A stretch of DNA of 64,000 bases from Adiantum capillus-veneris (lineage: Eukaryota; Streptophyta; Polypodiopsida; Polypodiales; Pteridaceae), in NCBI GenBank assembly GCA_014529385.2, contig CM043958.1:157143293-157207292 (forward strand), read 5' to 3'. Positions 31,811 to 43,671 of this stretch are shown here, one piece after another. Both the position numbers and the translations under genes were made by a program. Each line of letters begins with the position of its first letter. Within the stretch, counting starts at the first letter, position 1. The notes beneath the pieces were generated by a model, which was not told where the DNA came from, did no database searches, and saw only the letters and a program-made list of their open reading frames with translations.

Positions 31811-33368
31811 ATGCACCTACGCTCTGGGCGTGTACTAGAGGATGAGCACATCGAGAGTGTTTCCGTTTACGCGGACACTCATTATTCCTCTACCTTAGGC
31901 TCTAGGCCCTCAGCGGGAACCCAAGGTAGTACCACTCAAGACCCGCATATAGCGTCTAGTGACTCTTCCTCTGACTACGATATCATGGAGGGTTACCCAA
32001 TGCCTAATCCTGATAGCTCAAGCCAAGACATGCATGCCACAGGCCCACGATCCAGGCCGAGCGTGCTTACCCGCTTGAAGGAAACCTTTAGTAGAGCCAC
32101 TCGCTCCGAACATGGAACTAACGATGTAAATGAGGGGGGTGGGGAAGTAAATTCGCCATTCATGACCAACGTAGATCCTATGCCCTTAGAGAATGTGCAC
32201 GTAAATACTCCATTCACTGCACCTCCTGACTCTTCAGAAATATTCCCCTCTGAGGTTGTAGTACCTGATGGTAGAAGCCTTGCCGAAGTGCAAGAGGTTG
32301 AGCGATATATCATTGCAGCTAGGGAAAAGGAAATTGAGAGCTTACACAAGGCGGAGCAACAAAGAGAGTTAAAAGTGAAAGCTCCTATGTCAATATCTTT
32401 GCTAGGAGAGCAATTGAGTGCTCCTGAATTAGCGACCACTAAGGGTCAACCCATAGAGAGCCCCATTGCATCTAGTTCAAAGGATCCCCCTAGCACCTCA
32501 AGCTTAGATGGAGCGTTCCTAAATGAGAAATGGGAGTACAAACTACAAATGGAAACTTTAACTGACCTATACCAGGTCACACCTATCACGTGGTTGGTTA
32601 GATGTCCTACAATCCACAACGGGTGCTACTAGTGTGGAGGATCAACAACAAAGAGTTTGTGAGATCATCCATAGGGTTATTGAGCTAGAGAGACAGAACA
32701 AGGGGATCCACATGCCTTCAACGGGTCTCATGAGATTCTTGGATACAGGGAAGGTTAAACAAACAACCTTATCGCAAATGGAGACTCCCTCGGTAAGTCC
32801 GATGGATCCCCCATATGTTGTTTTGCCAGGGGTCTCAGTGCAATCTGAGCCTACAAGTGATAGCTTTACTTTTTCGAGTCTAGCTCATCTTTCTCTTAAT
32901 GACACCATGGCTACCATGCCTACTCTAATGATGGACATTCCAAGAAACACGCCATGGACCTCATTTGTTAGTAAAGCACCGCTATATGGTAGCTCAATGC
33001 CGACAACAGTACCTACAAGTGTGTACCAATCATGTACACCCATGGATCCTCGTACTCATGTATCCCCTATCCCTCACATTGTTTCAACTACCTATGCTCC
33101 ACAACCAAGACACCCAAGCTCTTATTTCCATTGGACCATACCAGCTAGCATTAGCATGTCACATCCGACGTCTGCTATGCCTAGGGCCACACATATGAAC
33201 TTTGGATCGCCACATGGCACAACACCGTACCAAATGTGGAACCAAAGGGCTTGCTACGTGCCAAGCCCAATGCCAATACCTGCTCCATATGTAGTCTCTG
33301 AAGCACCTCCACCCGCGGTGCCTGCTCACTTAGGTGACTTGGCAACATTTGCTCAAGCTATCGGTTGA
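31811..33368 (+). pseudogene. gag: Tat/Athila-like gag N-terminal region
   Basis: The likely start is ATG 31811 (MHLRSGRVLEDEHIES). The frame runs open to 32632 and then, after a frame change, from 32634 to TGA 33368. The protein is Ser/Pro/Thr-rich and mostly disordered (SSDSSSDYD, SVLTRLKETFSRATRSE, a charged helix AEVQEVERYIIAAREKEIES, later Met/Pro/His-rich sequence). Long N-terminal gag extensions like this are usual in large plant Gypsy elements. A stop or frameshift lies at 32632. Confidence 0.7.
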
Positions 33369-33383
33369 TCTATTGCTGAGAAT

Positions 33384-33945
33384 ATGCGTAACATGCCTGA
33401 TAGAGAACCTAGAAGTAAAGCAGTACAAATAGCCAAGCTCACACAAAAATTTAGTGGAGACGGGGATGTGAGAAAGCATATCGAAGTGTTTGAACAAATA
33501 TGCAATTCTCTAGGAGAACACAATGACCTGCATAAGAGTAATGCTTTAAGCCTAACCTTAAGTGGGAAGACAGGAGATTGGTATAGAACCCTAAGGGCAT
33601 AAGAAAAAAGAATACATACGAGAGGGAGTGCTTTGGGGTGTAGCCTCTCAGCTCTAGAAAGCCCAACGAGAGGAAGGAGAGTCGGTGAGAGACTTTATTA
33701 GTCGCTTGAAGCATTTGAATTCTCGTTGTAATCCAAATGAGCGCTTCAATAATAATCAATTGCTTGATAGATTCATTAGGGGATTACGACATGAGGATAT
33801 CTACAATGGCCTAGTCATTGGAGGTATCACCACTTGGGAAGCGGTTACCACCAATGCGATCCAATTGGAGGATAATTTAAAGATTCAAGGAGAAAGAGTG
33901 TCTGTTGAGCCTAAATCTATTAGCTCGCAAGCATCGGGGCATTAG
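33384..33945 (+). pseudogene. gag: Gag capsid domain (Retrotrans_gag)
   Basis: AVQIAKLTQKFSGDGDVRKH, NALSLTLSGKTGDWYRTL, then a stop near 33601 and a frame change, then VRDFISRLKHLNSRCNPNER, LLDRFIRGLRHEDIYN and TTWEAVTTNAIQLED. This is the helical capsid domain of Ty3/Gypsy gag (WYRTL, F..RF..L). Confidence 0.85.
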
Positions 33946-34042
33946 CCAATGACCCTAAAGCCTATTGCTAAGGAGCCAAAGATATTTGAGATGACTTTAG
34001 CATATCTCACCAAGGCCATTCAAGAGAGTCTTAAAGACAATC

Positions 34043-36076
34043 GTGCTCCGCAAAACAATCATATGTATCCAAGAAGGGAGCGACAAATGGTGCTCAGCAT
34101 GCTATGGACCGCATAGTACCAGTGAATGCCCTACTTTTAGAGTAAAATTCAATGGGAACTGCAATGCCTGTGGGAGGTATGGTCATCAAGATAAGGATTG
34201 CATAGTATTTAAGTGCGCGATGGCCAATATACCAACCTTAGCATGGACAGACACACCTCGAGTGCCTGCATTGATGTCGGCCCCACCTCTTGAACAAACA
34301 TCACAACACATGGTCCCAAGGGTCCAAAATGTTGTTCAAACAACAACCTTACCACCTCCAGTGCTAGGACCGCAACCACCACATCCGAGAATCACTTCTG
34401 TGAATCAAGTGGGTTGTGAGTCATCTATTGCTTGTTTGGAAGACTGTGAGGAAGATATAGACCCTAATATTGCCTATGGGATGGATGTGCTTGAAGAAAG
34501 TCCACAATACTACATGGAGGACTATTGGGAACAAGTCAAACTTGTATATCAAGTAGCTACTCTTGTGGCAAGAGGCCAAAATATCAATAACACTGCTAAG
34601 AGACCACCTCTTCAATGCTATGAGTGTGGAGGTCCACATCGTGTAGCCCAATGTCCTATTAGGCTACAAAAGAACGCCACACTAATGCAAACCAATCAAG
34701 CGAGCACGTCTACAATGGTGATACTCATGTGTAATCGATGTGGCATAGATCATTTGATTGCCCAATGTCCAAATAATCCAAATGCACCGAAGATCACGCC
34801 ATTAAACTTGATTGAGGTTATCGAGGAGCCATCACAAAGTACACATGTGGTACCGGTAGACATACTCACACGATCGATGCTCCAAAAACAAAATTATATT
34901 CTTAAGGAAAGAGACACGGCATCAATTGTCCAATCTCAGAAAAAGAAGAAAACACAAAGGAAGAGATTGCAAAAAGCAGCGAAGTCAAACCCCAGTTCAA
35001 AGACCAACATAGGGACTAGTGACGACCCCGTATATATGAACGACGCTGAAGAGGATTCTGATTCAGGTGAAACCATGGAGACCAAAACAACCACTAAGAT
35101 AGAAACCAACACGGAAGATCTTCATGAGCCACAATGGCAGGGATCCAAGAAGAAGATAGGAACTTATCCAAAACCTACAGAGGAGATTGAGCGAGTCAAG
35201 CAATTAAGGAGTTTGGTAGAAGATACCCAAAGGGATCTAGAACCAGTACCTAAGCAGATCCAGATTACAGACACCGTGTTCTCTACGCAACAACAGCCTC
35301 ACCAAGTCCATAGACCCTTAGCAATACCTAGTGTCATCCAAGAAGAAAGTGACTTAAAGTCATGGGAAAGTGGGCGTACTCACTTCTTGATGGAAAGAAT
35401 GTTTACAGAGGGACTACCTGATCCTATCAAAGAAATGGAGATCCCATCTTCTCCACGTCAAGGGATTGAAGCCCAAAAGGTGTTGTTAAACATTGCCAAA
35501 TTGATGGATTTCATGTCTTCAGAAGTTAGAACCACCATCATGTCCAAACTATATAAAGACCCTGAGCTATTCTCAGCTCTTCGAACCTTCCTCAATGGAG
35601 AACTGAAGTTTGGGCTACCACAATTTGCACAAATGGATGGAGCTGGGGAGATGCCAATAGAGGAGGAACACTTAGATCCACAACCCAACCTAGATGAGAA
35701 CCTTGTGGTAGAAATACCTGTTAACAAGTTGGGACAATACTTTGAGGGTGATGAATCCAATGCGACCATACCAATCACTACTAAGGGATCAACTGTGAAG
35801 GAAATCCTTGATGGTGGGGCTGGGGTTAGCATTGTGACTAAAAATTTCTAGGAAACTATGGGTAGACCTCACCTTGCGACCACAACCATAGTAGTGAAGA
35901 TGGCCAATGGGTCTATTGTTAAACCTATTGGGATGCAAGAAGATCTCAAGATCAAGGTCTTTGGAAATAAAATAAGAATTACCTTCATTGTTATGGATTT
36001 CTCCAAGCACACTATGGCATCGGAAATGATCTTAGGACGTCCTTTCATGAGGAAAGCAAAAATGGTACATGACTGA
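34043..36076 (+). CDS. gag-pol: Gag zinc-knuckle region and first (canonical) protease
   Basis: A 603-codon open frame with four cysteine knuckles: CSACYGPHSTSEC, CNACGRYGHQDKDC, CYECGGPHRVAQC and CNRCGIDHLIAQC. Three of them have the short CX2CX3HX4C spacing. Lys/Glu-rich linkers follow, then the retropepsin start VKEILDGGAGVSIVTKNF near 35810. A TAG at 35849 interrupts, and the same frame continues to 36076 with EMILGRPFM, the conserved C-terminal Gly motif. The active site is D-G-G rather than D-S/T-G. Position and order are canonical (gag-protease-RT). Confidence 0.85.
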
Positions 36077-36121
36077 TCTAAAAACCATGTCTACCTACAG
36101 TTCCAAGATTATGTCATTCGA

Positions 36122-37038
36122 GTGGATCTTGTAACTGGTCGAGCACATCCCCTAGGAAACAGGTTTATAATTGATCATAGATCTGACACCATAGTTCACT
36201 CGGCCCCATTGCAATATTGTTACACGTGTAAAGCGGACACTGATGTTGGGGAAGATTCTCCTTATATGGATGTACTACCTGGGATGACTGAGTCGGACAA
36301 TGTGGATTGGGTCCACCTAGCAGCAACCGTAGACACTTGGGGAAATAGGGGGGACGACCTGGGTAACACCTAAGGGGGATGAAATGCCACCACTCGTACC
36401 CTTAAATATGCTAGAAGCTATGTGAATAGCTTCTGATGACCTAAAAGATGAAGGTTTGACTGGCATTGGAACCAGTAGTGCCTCACAAGACTATATAGCC
36501 CACACGATTTGGGGTCAGAATCATCAATTGAAATTGACTCTGAGGACGAAGAATTTGATTTAAACCTTAGTGCAAATGTGGGACAAACCATTCAGGGCCC
36601 AGTGGTACCCCAGATGACAATCTATCCAAGGGAGCAGAAGACGCAAGAAGCAATTCATCTAGTGACTCTTCACTAGAGATCGGCCGTAATCGAAAATTAG
36701 ACAAGAAGAGTAAGAGATATAAGAGGCAACGATATCGAGCAAATGTGTGTGCTAGAATAAATGAAAAGAAATCTATCGCAGAATGGCTTAATTATATAGG
36801 GGCATGTGATGCTCATCGAAAGTTGGTAGATAACTGGGGTGAATACCTTCAAAGCGTTATGTGGTGTAGCCCACAACCCATTAACATCGCACAACTAGAG
36901 GCTACAGAGAAGCCAAAGTTGGGCTGTACCGTAAGGAGGACGACAAAATCGAGAGTTAGCTCAACAACAAAAGGAATCAGAAGTGAAATCACAATCCATA
37001 GAACAACAGGACCCCACAAACTTACACCCTGCACCTGA
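36122..37038 (+). pseudogene. Protease-RT linker of the Gypsy pol
   Basis: Fragments in shifting frames (36122-36373; 36745-37038 with ICARINEKKSIAEWLNYIGA-like helical sequence, read from the window as CARINEKKSIAEWLNYIG). No domain recognised. Several stops. Confidence 0.5.
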
Positions 37039-38071
37039 ACATTTCAAATCCTATACCACAGAGGAACGTAAGGTTGTGTATACAAAGGCTCAAAGGAAAC
37101 CTATCGATGGGAGCAATGGAGTCTATGACGGTCCAGCGATAGTTAAGGAAATAGAGTTAGCAGACCCAGGAGAAGAGTCCAAACCTGTTTTCATTGCCCA
37201 AGATCTGACAGAGACTAAGGAGTGTGTACTTAAAGAACTTCTCAAGGAATTCAGGGATATATTTGCCTGGACATATCATGATATGAAAGGTGTTCCACCT
37301 TCCATGGTGCAACACACAATCCCCATGAATAGCATGGCTAAACCAGTTCAGCAACGACCCTACCCAATGAATCCTAAATATGCAAAAATCGTTTAAGAAG
37401 AGATTGAAAAGCTTGTGAAATGCGGATTCATATACTCTATTGAGCACTCAGAATGGGTGTCTCCAATAGTGATTGTGCCAAAAAAGAATGGGAAACTCAG
37501 AGTGTGCGTGGATCTCAAGAAGGTCAATGCCGCCACTAGGAGGGACCATTACCCCTTGCCATATTCAGAACATGTGCTTGAAAGAGTTGTAGGGAAGGAA
37601 GCTTATAGCTTTCTAGATGGGTACTCTGGCTACAATCAAATCACAATTGCGTTGGAGGACCAAGTTAAAACAACCTTTATAACCGAATTTGGAGTGTTCG
37701 TATTTCGTGTTATGGCGGCTTTTGGCTTAACCAATGCCCCTGCTACCTTTCAAAGATTAATAAACAGTATTTTTAGAGAATATTTGAGGGAGTTTTGTGA
37801 AGCTTTCTTAGATAACCTTTGTGTTTATTCCTCTTGGAAAGAACATCTATCATGCTTACGAAAAGTGTTTGAGAAGTGTGGATTGTATCACATCTCCTTA
37901 AACCCTTTCAAATGCAAATTTTGGGTTAAACATGGAGTCATTTTAGGGCATATAGTGTCCAAAAATGGGATTTCCACATATGAGAGCAAAATTAAAGCCA
38001 TTGCTGAAGTGCCACCACCTACAAACTATAAAGGAGTTCAAAGGTTCATGGGCCATGTTGGTTATTACTGA
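36983..38071 (+). pseudogene. pol: Gypsy reverse transcriptase (FLDN active site)
   Basis: ECVLKELLKEFRDIFAWTYH, VQHTIPMNSMAKPVQQRPYP and, after a TAA at 37394, EEIEKLVKCGFIYSIEHSEW, VSPIVIVPKKNGKLRVCVDL, SFLDGYSGYNQITIALEDQV, AAFGLTNAPATFQRLINSIF. The catalytic block AFLDNLCVYSSWKEH has Asn where the second Asp of xxDD should be, which by itself should kill polymerase activity. The thumb (GVQRFMGHVGYY) ends at TGA 38071. Confidence 0.93.
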
Positions 38072-38107
38072 CGATTTATTTTAAACTTTGCCGAGATAGC
38101 TCGTCCT

Positions 38108-38638
38108 TTGTACAAGCTTCTTATTGAGTTCCAATGGACCGCGGAGTGTGACCATGCTTATGAGTCATTGAAAAAGACCTTGACTAGCGCTCCTATTCTA
38201 CGAGTGCCCGATTGGAATGTAATTTTCCATGTGCATATTGATGCATCGAACTTTGCTATTGGGTGTGTTCTAGCTCAACCAGGAGAATATAAACTGGACT
38301 ACCCCATTAGCTTTGCAAGTCGTCAATTGAATGATGCCGAGAGAAACTATACCACTATAGAGCGAGAAGGTTTAGGTATGATTTATGCAGTGAAGAAATT
38401 TCACTACTACCTTCTGGCCAACAAGTTTGTTCTTTATGTTGATCATCAAGCCTTGTTGTATCTAGTAAATAAACCTTGTTCCACGGGAAGAATTACACGA
38501 TGGTTGTTAATTCTCTTTGAGTTTGATTTTACCGTTGTGGTAAAACCTGGTAAAAAACATGTCATGGCGGATCATTTGTCTCGCATACCCAATGGTGAAG
38601 CCCCTACTATATTCCTAGTCAAAACCATACCTGAATAG
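38108..38638 (+). CDS. pol: Gypsy RNase H
   Basis: A 176-codon open frame: HVHIDASNFAIGCVLAQPGE (first Asp), PISFASRQLNDAERNYTTIE with REGLGMIYAVKKF (Glu), FVLYVDHQALLYLVNK (Asp), and HVMADHLSRIPNGEAP at the end. This is the usual RT-connection RNase H of Ty3/Gypsy. It is separated from RT by a TGA and short frame change at 38071-38107 and ends with TAG 38636-38638. Confidence 0.93.
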   Translation: MYKLLIEFQWTAECDHAYESLKKTLTSAPILRVPDWNVIFHVHIDASNFAIGCVLAQPGEYKLDYPISFASRQLNDAERNYTTIEREGLGMIYAVKKFHYYLLANKFVLYVDHQALLYLVNKPCSTGRITRWLLILFEFDFTVVVKPGKKHVMADHLSRIPNGEAPTIFLVKTIPE

Positions 38639-39803
38639 AGTGAGAGGATTGTAAACTTTCTAGTTAATGGTTTTCCACCCAAAGAGCTTCGTAAGGACAT
38701 AGCTCAAAAACTATTAAAAGAATGTGAACCTTACTCTCTCATTGCAGGAACTCTCTACAGGCTAGGGAAGGATGACATTCTTAGACGTTGTGCCCGTGAG
38801 GATGAGAATTTATACATACTGCAAGAAGCCCACATGGGTATAGCCGGAGGACATTTCTCAGGGGAACTAACAGCTAGAAAGGTGTTGCAATCAGGCTATT
38901 GGTGGCCTATTTTATTCAAGGATGCATCACTGTTTGCAAAAGGATGTGATGAATGCCAACAACAAAAGGATAAGATACTTTTACATCCTGTTAAAGTGAC
39001 TCAACCATTTGAAAAATGGGGTTTGGACTTTGTAGGCTCAATTAGTCTGACAGTTTGTAGCACTCAATCTCAATATATTATCGTTGCCACTGACTATGTG
39101 ACAAAGTGGACGGAAGCCAAGGCGACATGTAAGGCCAATGCAAGGTCAACTGCCAAGTTTTCTCTTTGAGAACACTATTACAAGATTTGGTTGTCCCTTT
39201 GAGATTGTGCATGACAATGGTACTCATTTTATAAATGAAGTAATAAAAGAACTCACTACCAACTTTATGATAGCTCACCATAAGTCCACACCTTATTATC
39301 CACAAGCAAATGGCCAAGCTGAGAGCACCAACAAGAACTTAATCTCTATCTTGACTAAAACAGTGGAAGCTCATCGCACAGATTGGGATTTAAAGCTTAC
39401 ATTAGCTCTATGGGCTTATCGTACTGCGTACAAAGTTGCCATTAACTGCACACCATTTAAGATGGTGTATGGCCAAGAAGCGGTTATGCCGTGGGAGTTT
39501 GTCGTTCCTAGTCTTCGAGTAGCTTCTCAAGAAGGTTGGGATGGTAACCCCGTAGTTGAGCGATTATATATCTTGGAAAGGCTAGATGAAGAGAGGCAAT
39601 TAGCTGTGAAAAATGTACTTGTGAAGAAAGATAGGAGGAAGAAATGGTTCGACCGTCATCTAAAGAACAAAGATATCAATGTTGGTGATAAAGTCCTTAT
39701 GTATGGAGTGTGTAACAAAAAGAAAAAGTTGAAATATGTGGGAAAAGGACCATATAGAGTATGTGAGATCACCCCAAGGAACCATTCGTGTGGAGACTCT
39801 TGA
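38639..39803 (+). pseudogene. pol: Gypsy integrase
   Basis: Zinc domain HMGIAGGHFSGELTARKVLQ...CDECQQQK, core KWGLDFVGSIS (Asp), EIVHDNGTHFINEVIKELTT (Asp) and ANGQAESTNKNLISILTKTV (Glu), then the C-terminal part (LWAYRTAYKVAINCTPFKMV, KVLMYGVCNKKKKLKYVGKG). The DDE triad is intact, but a frameshift near 39140 separates the first Asp from the other two. A third frame picks up at 39736. Confidence 0.93.
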
Positions 39804-40410
39804 TGAAGTTGAAATCATTGGATTCCTCAATGGGAGCAAATTTAAAAGATACTATGATCCTTTAAGCCAAGAGGAGCTACATGCCATCCATACAAAAAAG
39901 GCAGCCAAGGCACAAACAGAATTGAAGAAGATACAAGCTCGAGCTGAGGCTAAGGAGCGACAACAACACATAAGACAAAAACAAGAGGCTAACCTTGGAG
40001 CTACACATGCATTCCACGTTGAAACCGACGAGGATTGGTTGGACTCTGACACACCTCTACGATACCCTATTGAGCTAAACAACACCTATGGAAAAGTGCT
40101 ATATAACGCCTTATTGGACACGGGTGTTAAATATAATCTGCTATTATATCGGGTGTGGTGTCAGTTAGGGAAGCCATCTCTATCTGAGAGTTTATCCAAG
40201 TCAAGGGTGTCAACAAGAAAAAAACTACGATTTTTGGAATCTGGCACACTTCTGTCAGTTATGACAATAGGGTTGTAGCTCAAGACTTTTTGGTCATACT
40301 TGTTGGAACTATGGAGGGTAATATAAACCTAGGACGCACGTGGATGATAGCCACTAGATGCACTATTAATTGGGGGACAGGGGTGTCACAACACAGAAAC
40401 CAACTCTTAG
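39736..40410 (+). pseudogene. Integrase tail and second retropepsin-like domain
   Basis: After the integrase end (TIRVETLDEVEIIGFLNGSK, FKRYYDPLSQEELHAIH) comes a charged helix (KKIQARAEAKERQQHIRQKQ) and then YGKVLYNALLDTGVKYNLLL, with Asp-Thr-Gly at 40117-40125. After a frame change near 40200 the sequence reads GIWHTSVS, AQDFLVILVGTMEGNINLGR and TWMIATRCTINWGTG. LLDTG, a flap-like middle and INLGRTWM (40323-40346) are the two halves of an aspartic protease fold. Normal plant Gypsy elements carry one protease before RT, which this element also has (35810). The frameshift makes the present copy inactive. Confidence 0.7.
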
Positions 40411-40441
40411 CCCTGCCACTCAAGCCATAGTCCCTTAGATA

Positions 40442-41360
40442 TTGCCTCTTAAGGAAATAAAACCCAAAACATTGCATGTCCAAGAGGTTGAACCATATGT
40501 CCCCATAGCCCAACTCTCTAGAGCTTCAACTGATATAGTTGAAATAAAGCTTGAGACACACAAGACCCATCCGAATATAACAAAGAAAACATACAAGTGG
40601 GTCCCTAAAGCTTCTTTGGCGACCATAGCTAGTACTAAAGACAGGAGCCTGGTGAGAGAGGTCCCACTCGCTCCAAGAAATGCAAGGAAACGTGGCGTTT
40701 GATTCCTAAACGACTATTGGAAGCCCAATGCTACTATCAAGGAAATGATCAAATCTGGGTGCCAAAATGTAGATTGTGTTCTTACTTGTCACAGGGCCCA
40801 TATAAACCCAATCATGTGGCTCCAAAATGAAATGAACATTGCGGAAAGGAAAAAATCACGGAATGCTACATACCCGCTCCAGAGCTAGTTTGAGTACCAA
40901 AGAAAGAACGATTTGTTCCACCTAGCTCAAGAACATGGAAGTCAAATGAAGCTTCTTGCTCTTCATATAGTTCCTATACGGAAATAGAAGCTTCGACACA
41001 ACCTCCACCTACCATTGTACATATCCATACAAGCAAGAAAGAGTTTGCACCTCCCGTTGTAAGTTCACCACCTACAACAACGTTGCAAATAAAATCATGG
41101 GAGAGTACCTTACCACCCTTGCAGCTAGATGAAACGCATAGGACGGTCGAAAACTATTGGTTAAAGCCTTCACCCATAACAACTTGGAACAATTGGTTTC
41201 AAAAGGTGACGACATCATTTCAAAAGGTATGATCTACCCAAGGAAGGGGGGGGAGTTTGCTGACATCCATCATTCACTTGCTTCCCTCTCAACCTTCCTC
41301 TCTGACCTCTCAATCTCCAATCTTAGGGAATGTGTATATAAAGCATTATACTCACAAAAA
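40442..41360 (+). pseudogene. Post-integrase region, unrecognised
   Basis: Coding-like fragments: IAQLSRASTDIVEIKLETHK, KKTYKWVPKASLATIASTKD and, in the next frame from about 40690, RLIPKRLLEAQCYYQGNDQI then WVPKCRLCSYLSQGPYKPNH. The remainder is Pro/Ser/Thr-rich. It has no recognised domain. It probably belongs to the same 3' reading frame as the second protease. Confidence 0.45.
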
Positions 41361-41478
41361 TAAGATAAAAAGTAAAAGAGCAAGAGCCATAACACAAAAT
41401 CATAAAAAAACATTATGCACAAGAACACGATCCTTGTAATATTTGCACTCTAAACATCATTTATTTGCGTGTACAGAT

Positions 41479-41757
41479 ATGGCTAGTACGCTAGAGTCGT
41501 CCACTCCTGCCTTGGGTGAGAGGTACCCTCGTTACTTTTCACAAATGTTTCACATGGTCTTTCCGGTGCTTGCCTCTGAATGGGATTTGGTAGGTATGCT
41601 AGCATGTGAGAGGAATTTTGAGGAGTTAGAATGGATGATACGTCTCTTGACCACGACTGATCCATACTTAGTAGAGAGTGTATCTCCCATTGCACAAGCC
41701 TATCCTTTTGACCAAGATGACTATAGTGACCTTCTTAGTAAACATTGGTGCCTCTGA
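41479..41757 (+). CDS. Additional 92-codon ORF 3' of pol
   Basis: ATG 41479 opens MASTLESSTPALGERYPRYF, then SQMFHMVFPVLASEWDLVGM, LACERNFEELEWMIRLLTTT, ending DLLSKHWCL. Helical and acidic, with no signal peptide or membrane segment, so it does not look envelope-like. Tat elements often carry extra ORFs between pol and the 3' LTR. Function unknown; it may be the start of a longer broken ORF. Confidence 0.4.
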   Translation: MASTLESSTPALGERYPRYFSQMFHMVFPVLASEWDLVGMLACERNFEELEWMIRLLTTTDPYLVESVSPIAQAYPFDQDDYSDLLSKHWCL

Positions 41758-43297
41758 TAATGAAGAAGATTTACATGATTATACGGATAACACATATGGT
41801 CTCACAAATGATGACTTTTTTTCTCGACGATGAGGATAGGGGTTTAGCCTTAGGGTTTCCCCCAATGTCTACAATATCCTATTCCCTTGACTCTCTAGGG
41901 GGAGTGTAAATAATTAAGTTAGGGTTCATTATGTTTTTTAATTGTGTTCAATAAGTGTTGGTACATTTTCCCACTGATGTGCCTCCTAGAGGTATTCTTT
42001 GTGTTTCCTAGTGTGTACAGGAACGTGTTGTTGTTAGGATTTGGACCTTCATGGAATCTTTCTCTCGTTCACACTTCAAATCAAGCGCGACATCAACACA
42101 AACAGGTGTTTCTTGTCCATTAGCATTGCCCCTTATCTTTTTTGCATCTATGTTTGTCTGCTTTAATTGTGGTTGGTAGCATAATATTCAGCGCATTTGC
42201 TTAGTACCAAACATTAAATTCAATGCAGTTTTTTGTCATAATCACTTGTCTAGGTTTAAAAAGCAAGCAATCTAACTAAGCTAGTTTGACCAAGGTAGGT
42301 GTTACAGATCTTGTCTTAATACCATGGGGAATGCCTTCCTAATAATCAATGGTTACTTAGGTTCTTAATCCAATTTAGGTAGCATTGTGTGAAATGTACT
42401 AGGGATTTCTAGTGGGCTTAGTCCCTATTGACCTTTAGCTTAAGTATTATAAATGGAGTTTACTAATGTGATAAGCCTTGGAAGGGTAACAGTGTTATAT
42501 GACCCCCCAAAGTTACAAAATTAAAATGTTGAAAACGTACAAAAAATAAAAAATAAAAATAAAGTACCACAATGTAAAATCTTAAGCTGGAAGAGAAATC
42601 TCAGCTTGATTTGGTACTTCACTCACATGTATCGCCTATGGTACTAGAGCCCTAGAGGTTCCCAGCATGGACGCTTTTCCTTGAAAAGCAAAAAACCCAA
42701 GGCATACAAAATAAGCACACACATTAAAATTGAAATAATGTGAAAAGACTTTGGGGGATCAAAGAAAAGTAAATAAGTCAAGCGATGATTTCATGAGCAA
42801 TTCCTTCTATCATAGCTTAACTACAAGGTCTTCTAAGTATAGCCTCTAGTCAGCCCTTGGACATGAAATGCTTGGCTCTCGCGATTAAACAACTTAATTG
42901 ACCAGAGAAAATTGAGAAGCTTGCCCATGGTATTAATAGTCGATCTTTAGTGCCTTTCGACCATTGAATTAGCGACCCCATACTTGTTTAATTTTTTACC
43001 TTTACAATTGCTTATGCGCTTGATTATATTGCAACTTAATGTTTATTGTTGACAAATGGTTTAAAATTCTGTTACCAATCAAATTGTCTGCCTACAACTG
43101 GTTTAAAATTCTATTACCAATCAAATTGTCTGCCTACAACTGCATATGCTTTTAAAATGTATATGAGAATGCAATTACTGTGCCAATGTTGTTGATTTTG
43201 CTGTGACTGAAGAAGGTTAAGGACATTCATCTCAAATGCTCTTCCACCTCGACGAGCGAGCTTCAACTCAATAGCTTCCGAGGACGGAATCTACATC
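41758..43297. other. 3' non-coding region of the Tat/Athila-like element
   Basis: No coding signal. It contains a 42-bp tandem duplication (TGGTTTAAAATTCTRTTACC, from 43057 and 43099). Confidence 0.6.
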
Positions 43298-43310
43298 AAG
43301 AAGGGGGGCA
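43298..43310 (+). other. Polypurine tract
   Basis: CAAGAAGGGGGGCA lies immediately before the 3' LTR. Confidence 0.85.
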
Positions 43311-43638
43311 TGTTAACCCTCACGCACATTCCTATATCCTCACGCACATTACTATCACCTAAGAAGGACACCGTATTATTTATTTGGTAGAGTCAGGTAC
43401 CGGGCTTGTCGGTCCAATAGGAAAAGGATAAAAGTGATCGTTGATGAGAGGTGCACTCTAACTGGAACATTCAAGGGATTAGTTGGCTAAGCATGGGCAC
43501 TCAAGTGTAAATGGGGCGAGCTCATATAAAAGTCAATTAAACCTAAAATTCACTCATTCTTTCATTTGTGCAATTGAAGAGTGCTCTTCCTCCATCTCCA
43601 TCTTCTTCTCCTTCATCTTCTTGTGTATGTGTGTATGC

Positions 43639-43671
<33 letters not shown>

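Noticed and set aside
31993-32439. 148-codon minus-strand ORF
   Set aside because: Antisense shadow of the Gypsy gag N-terminal region.
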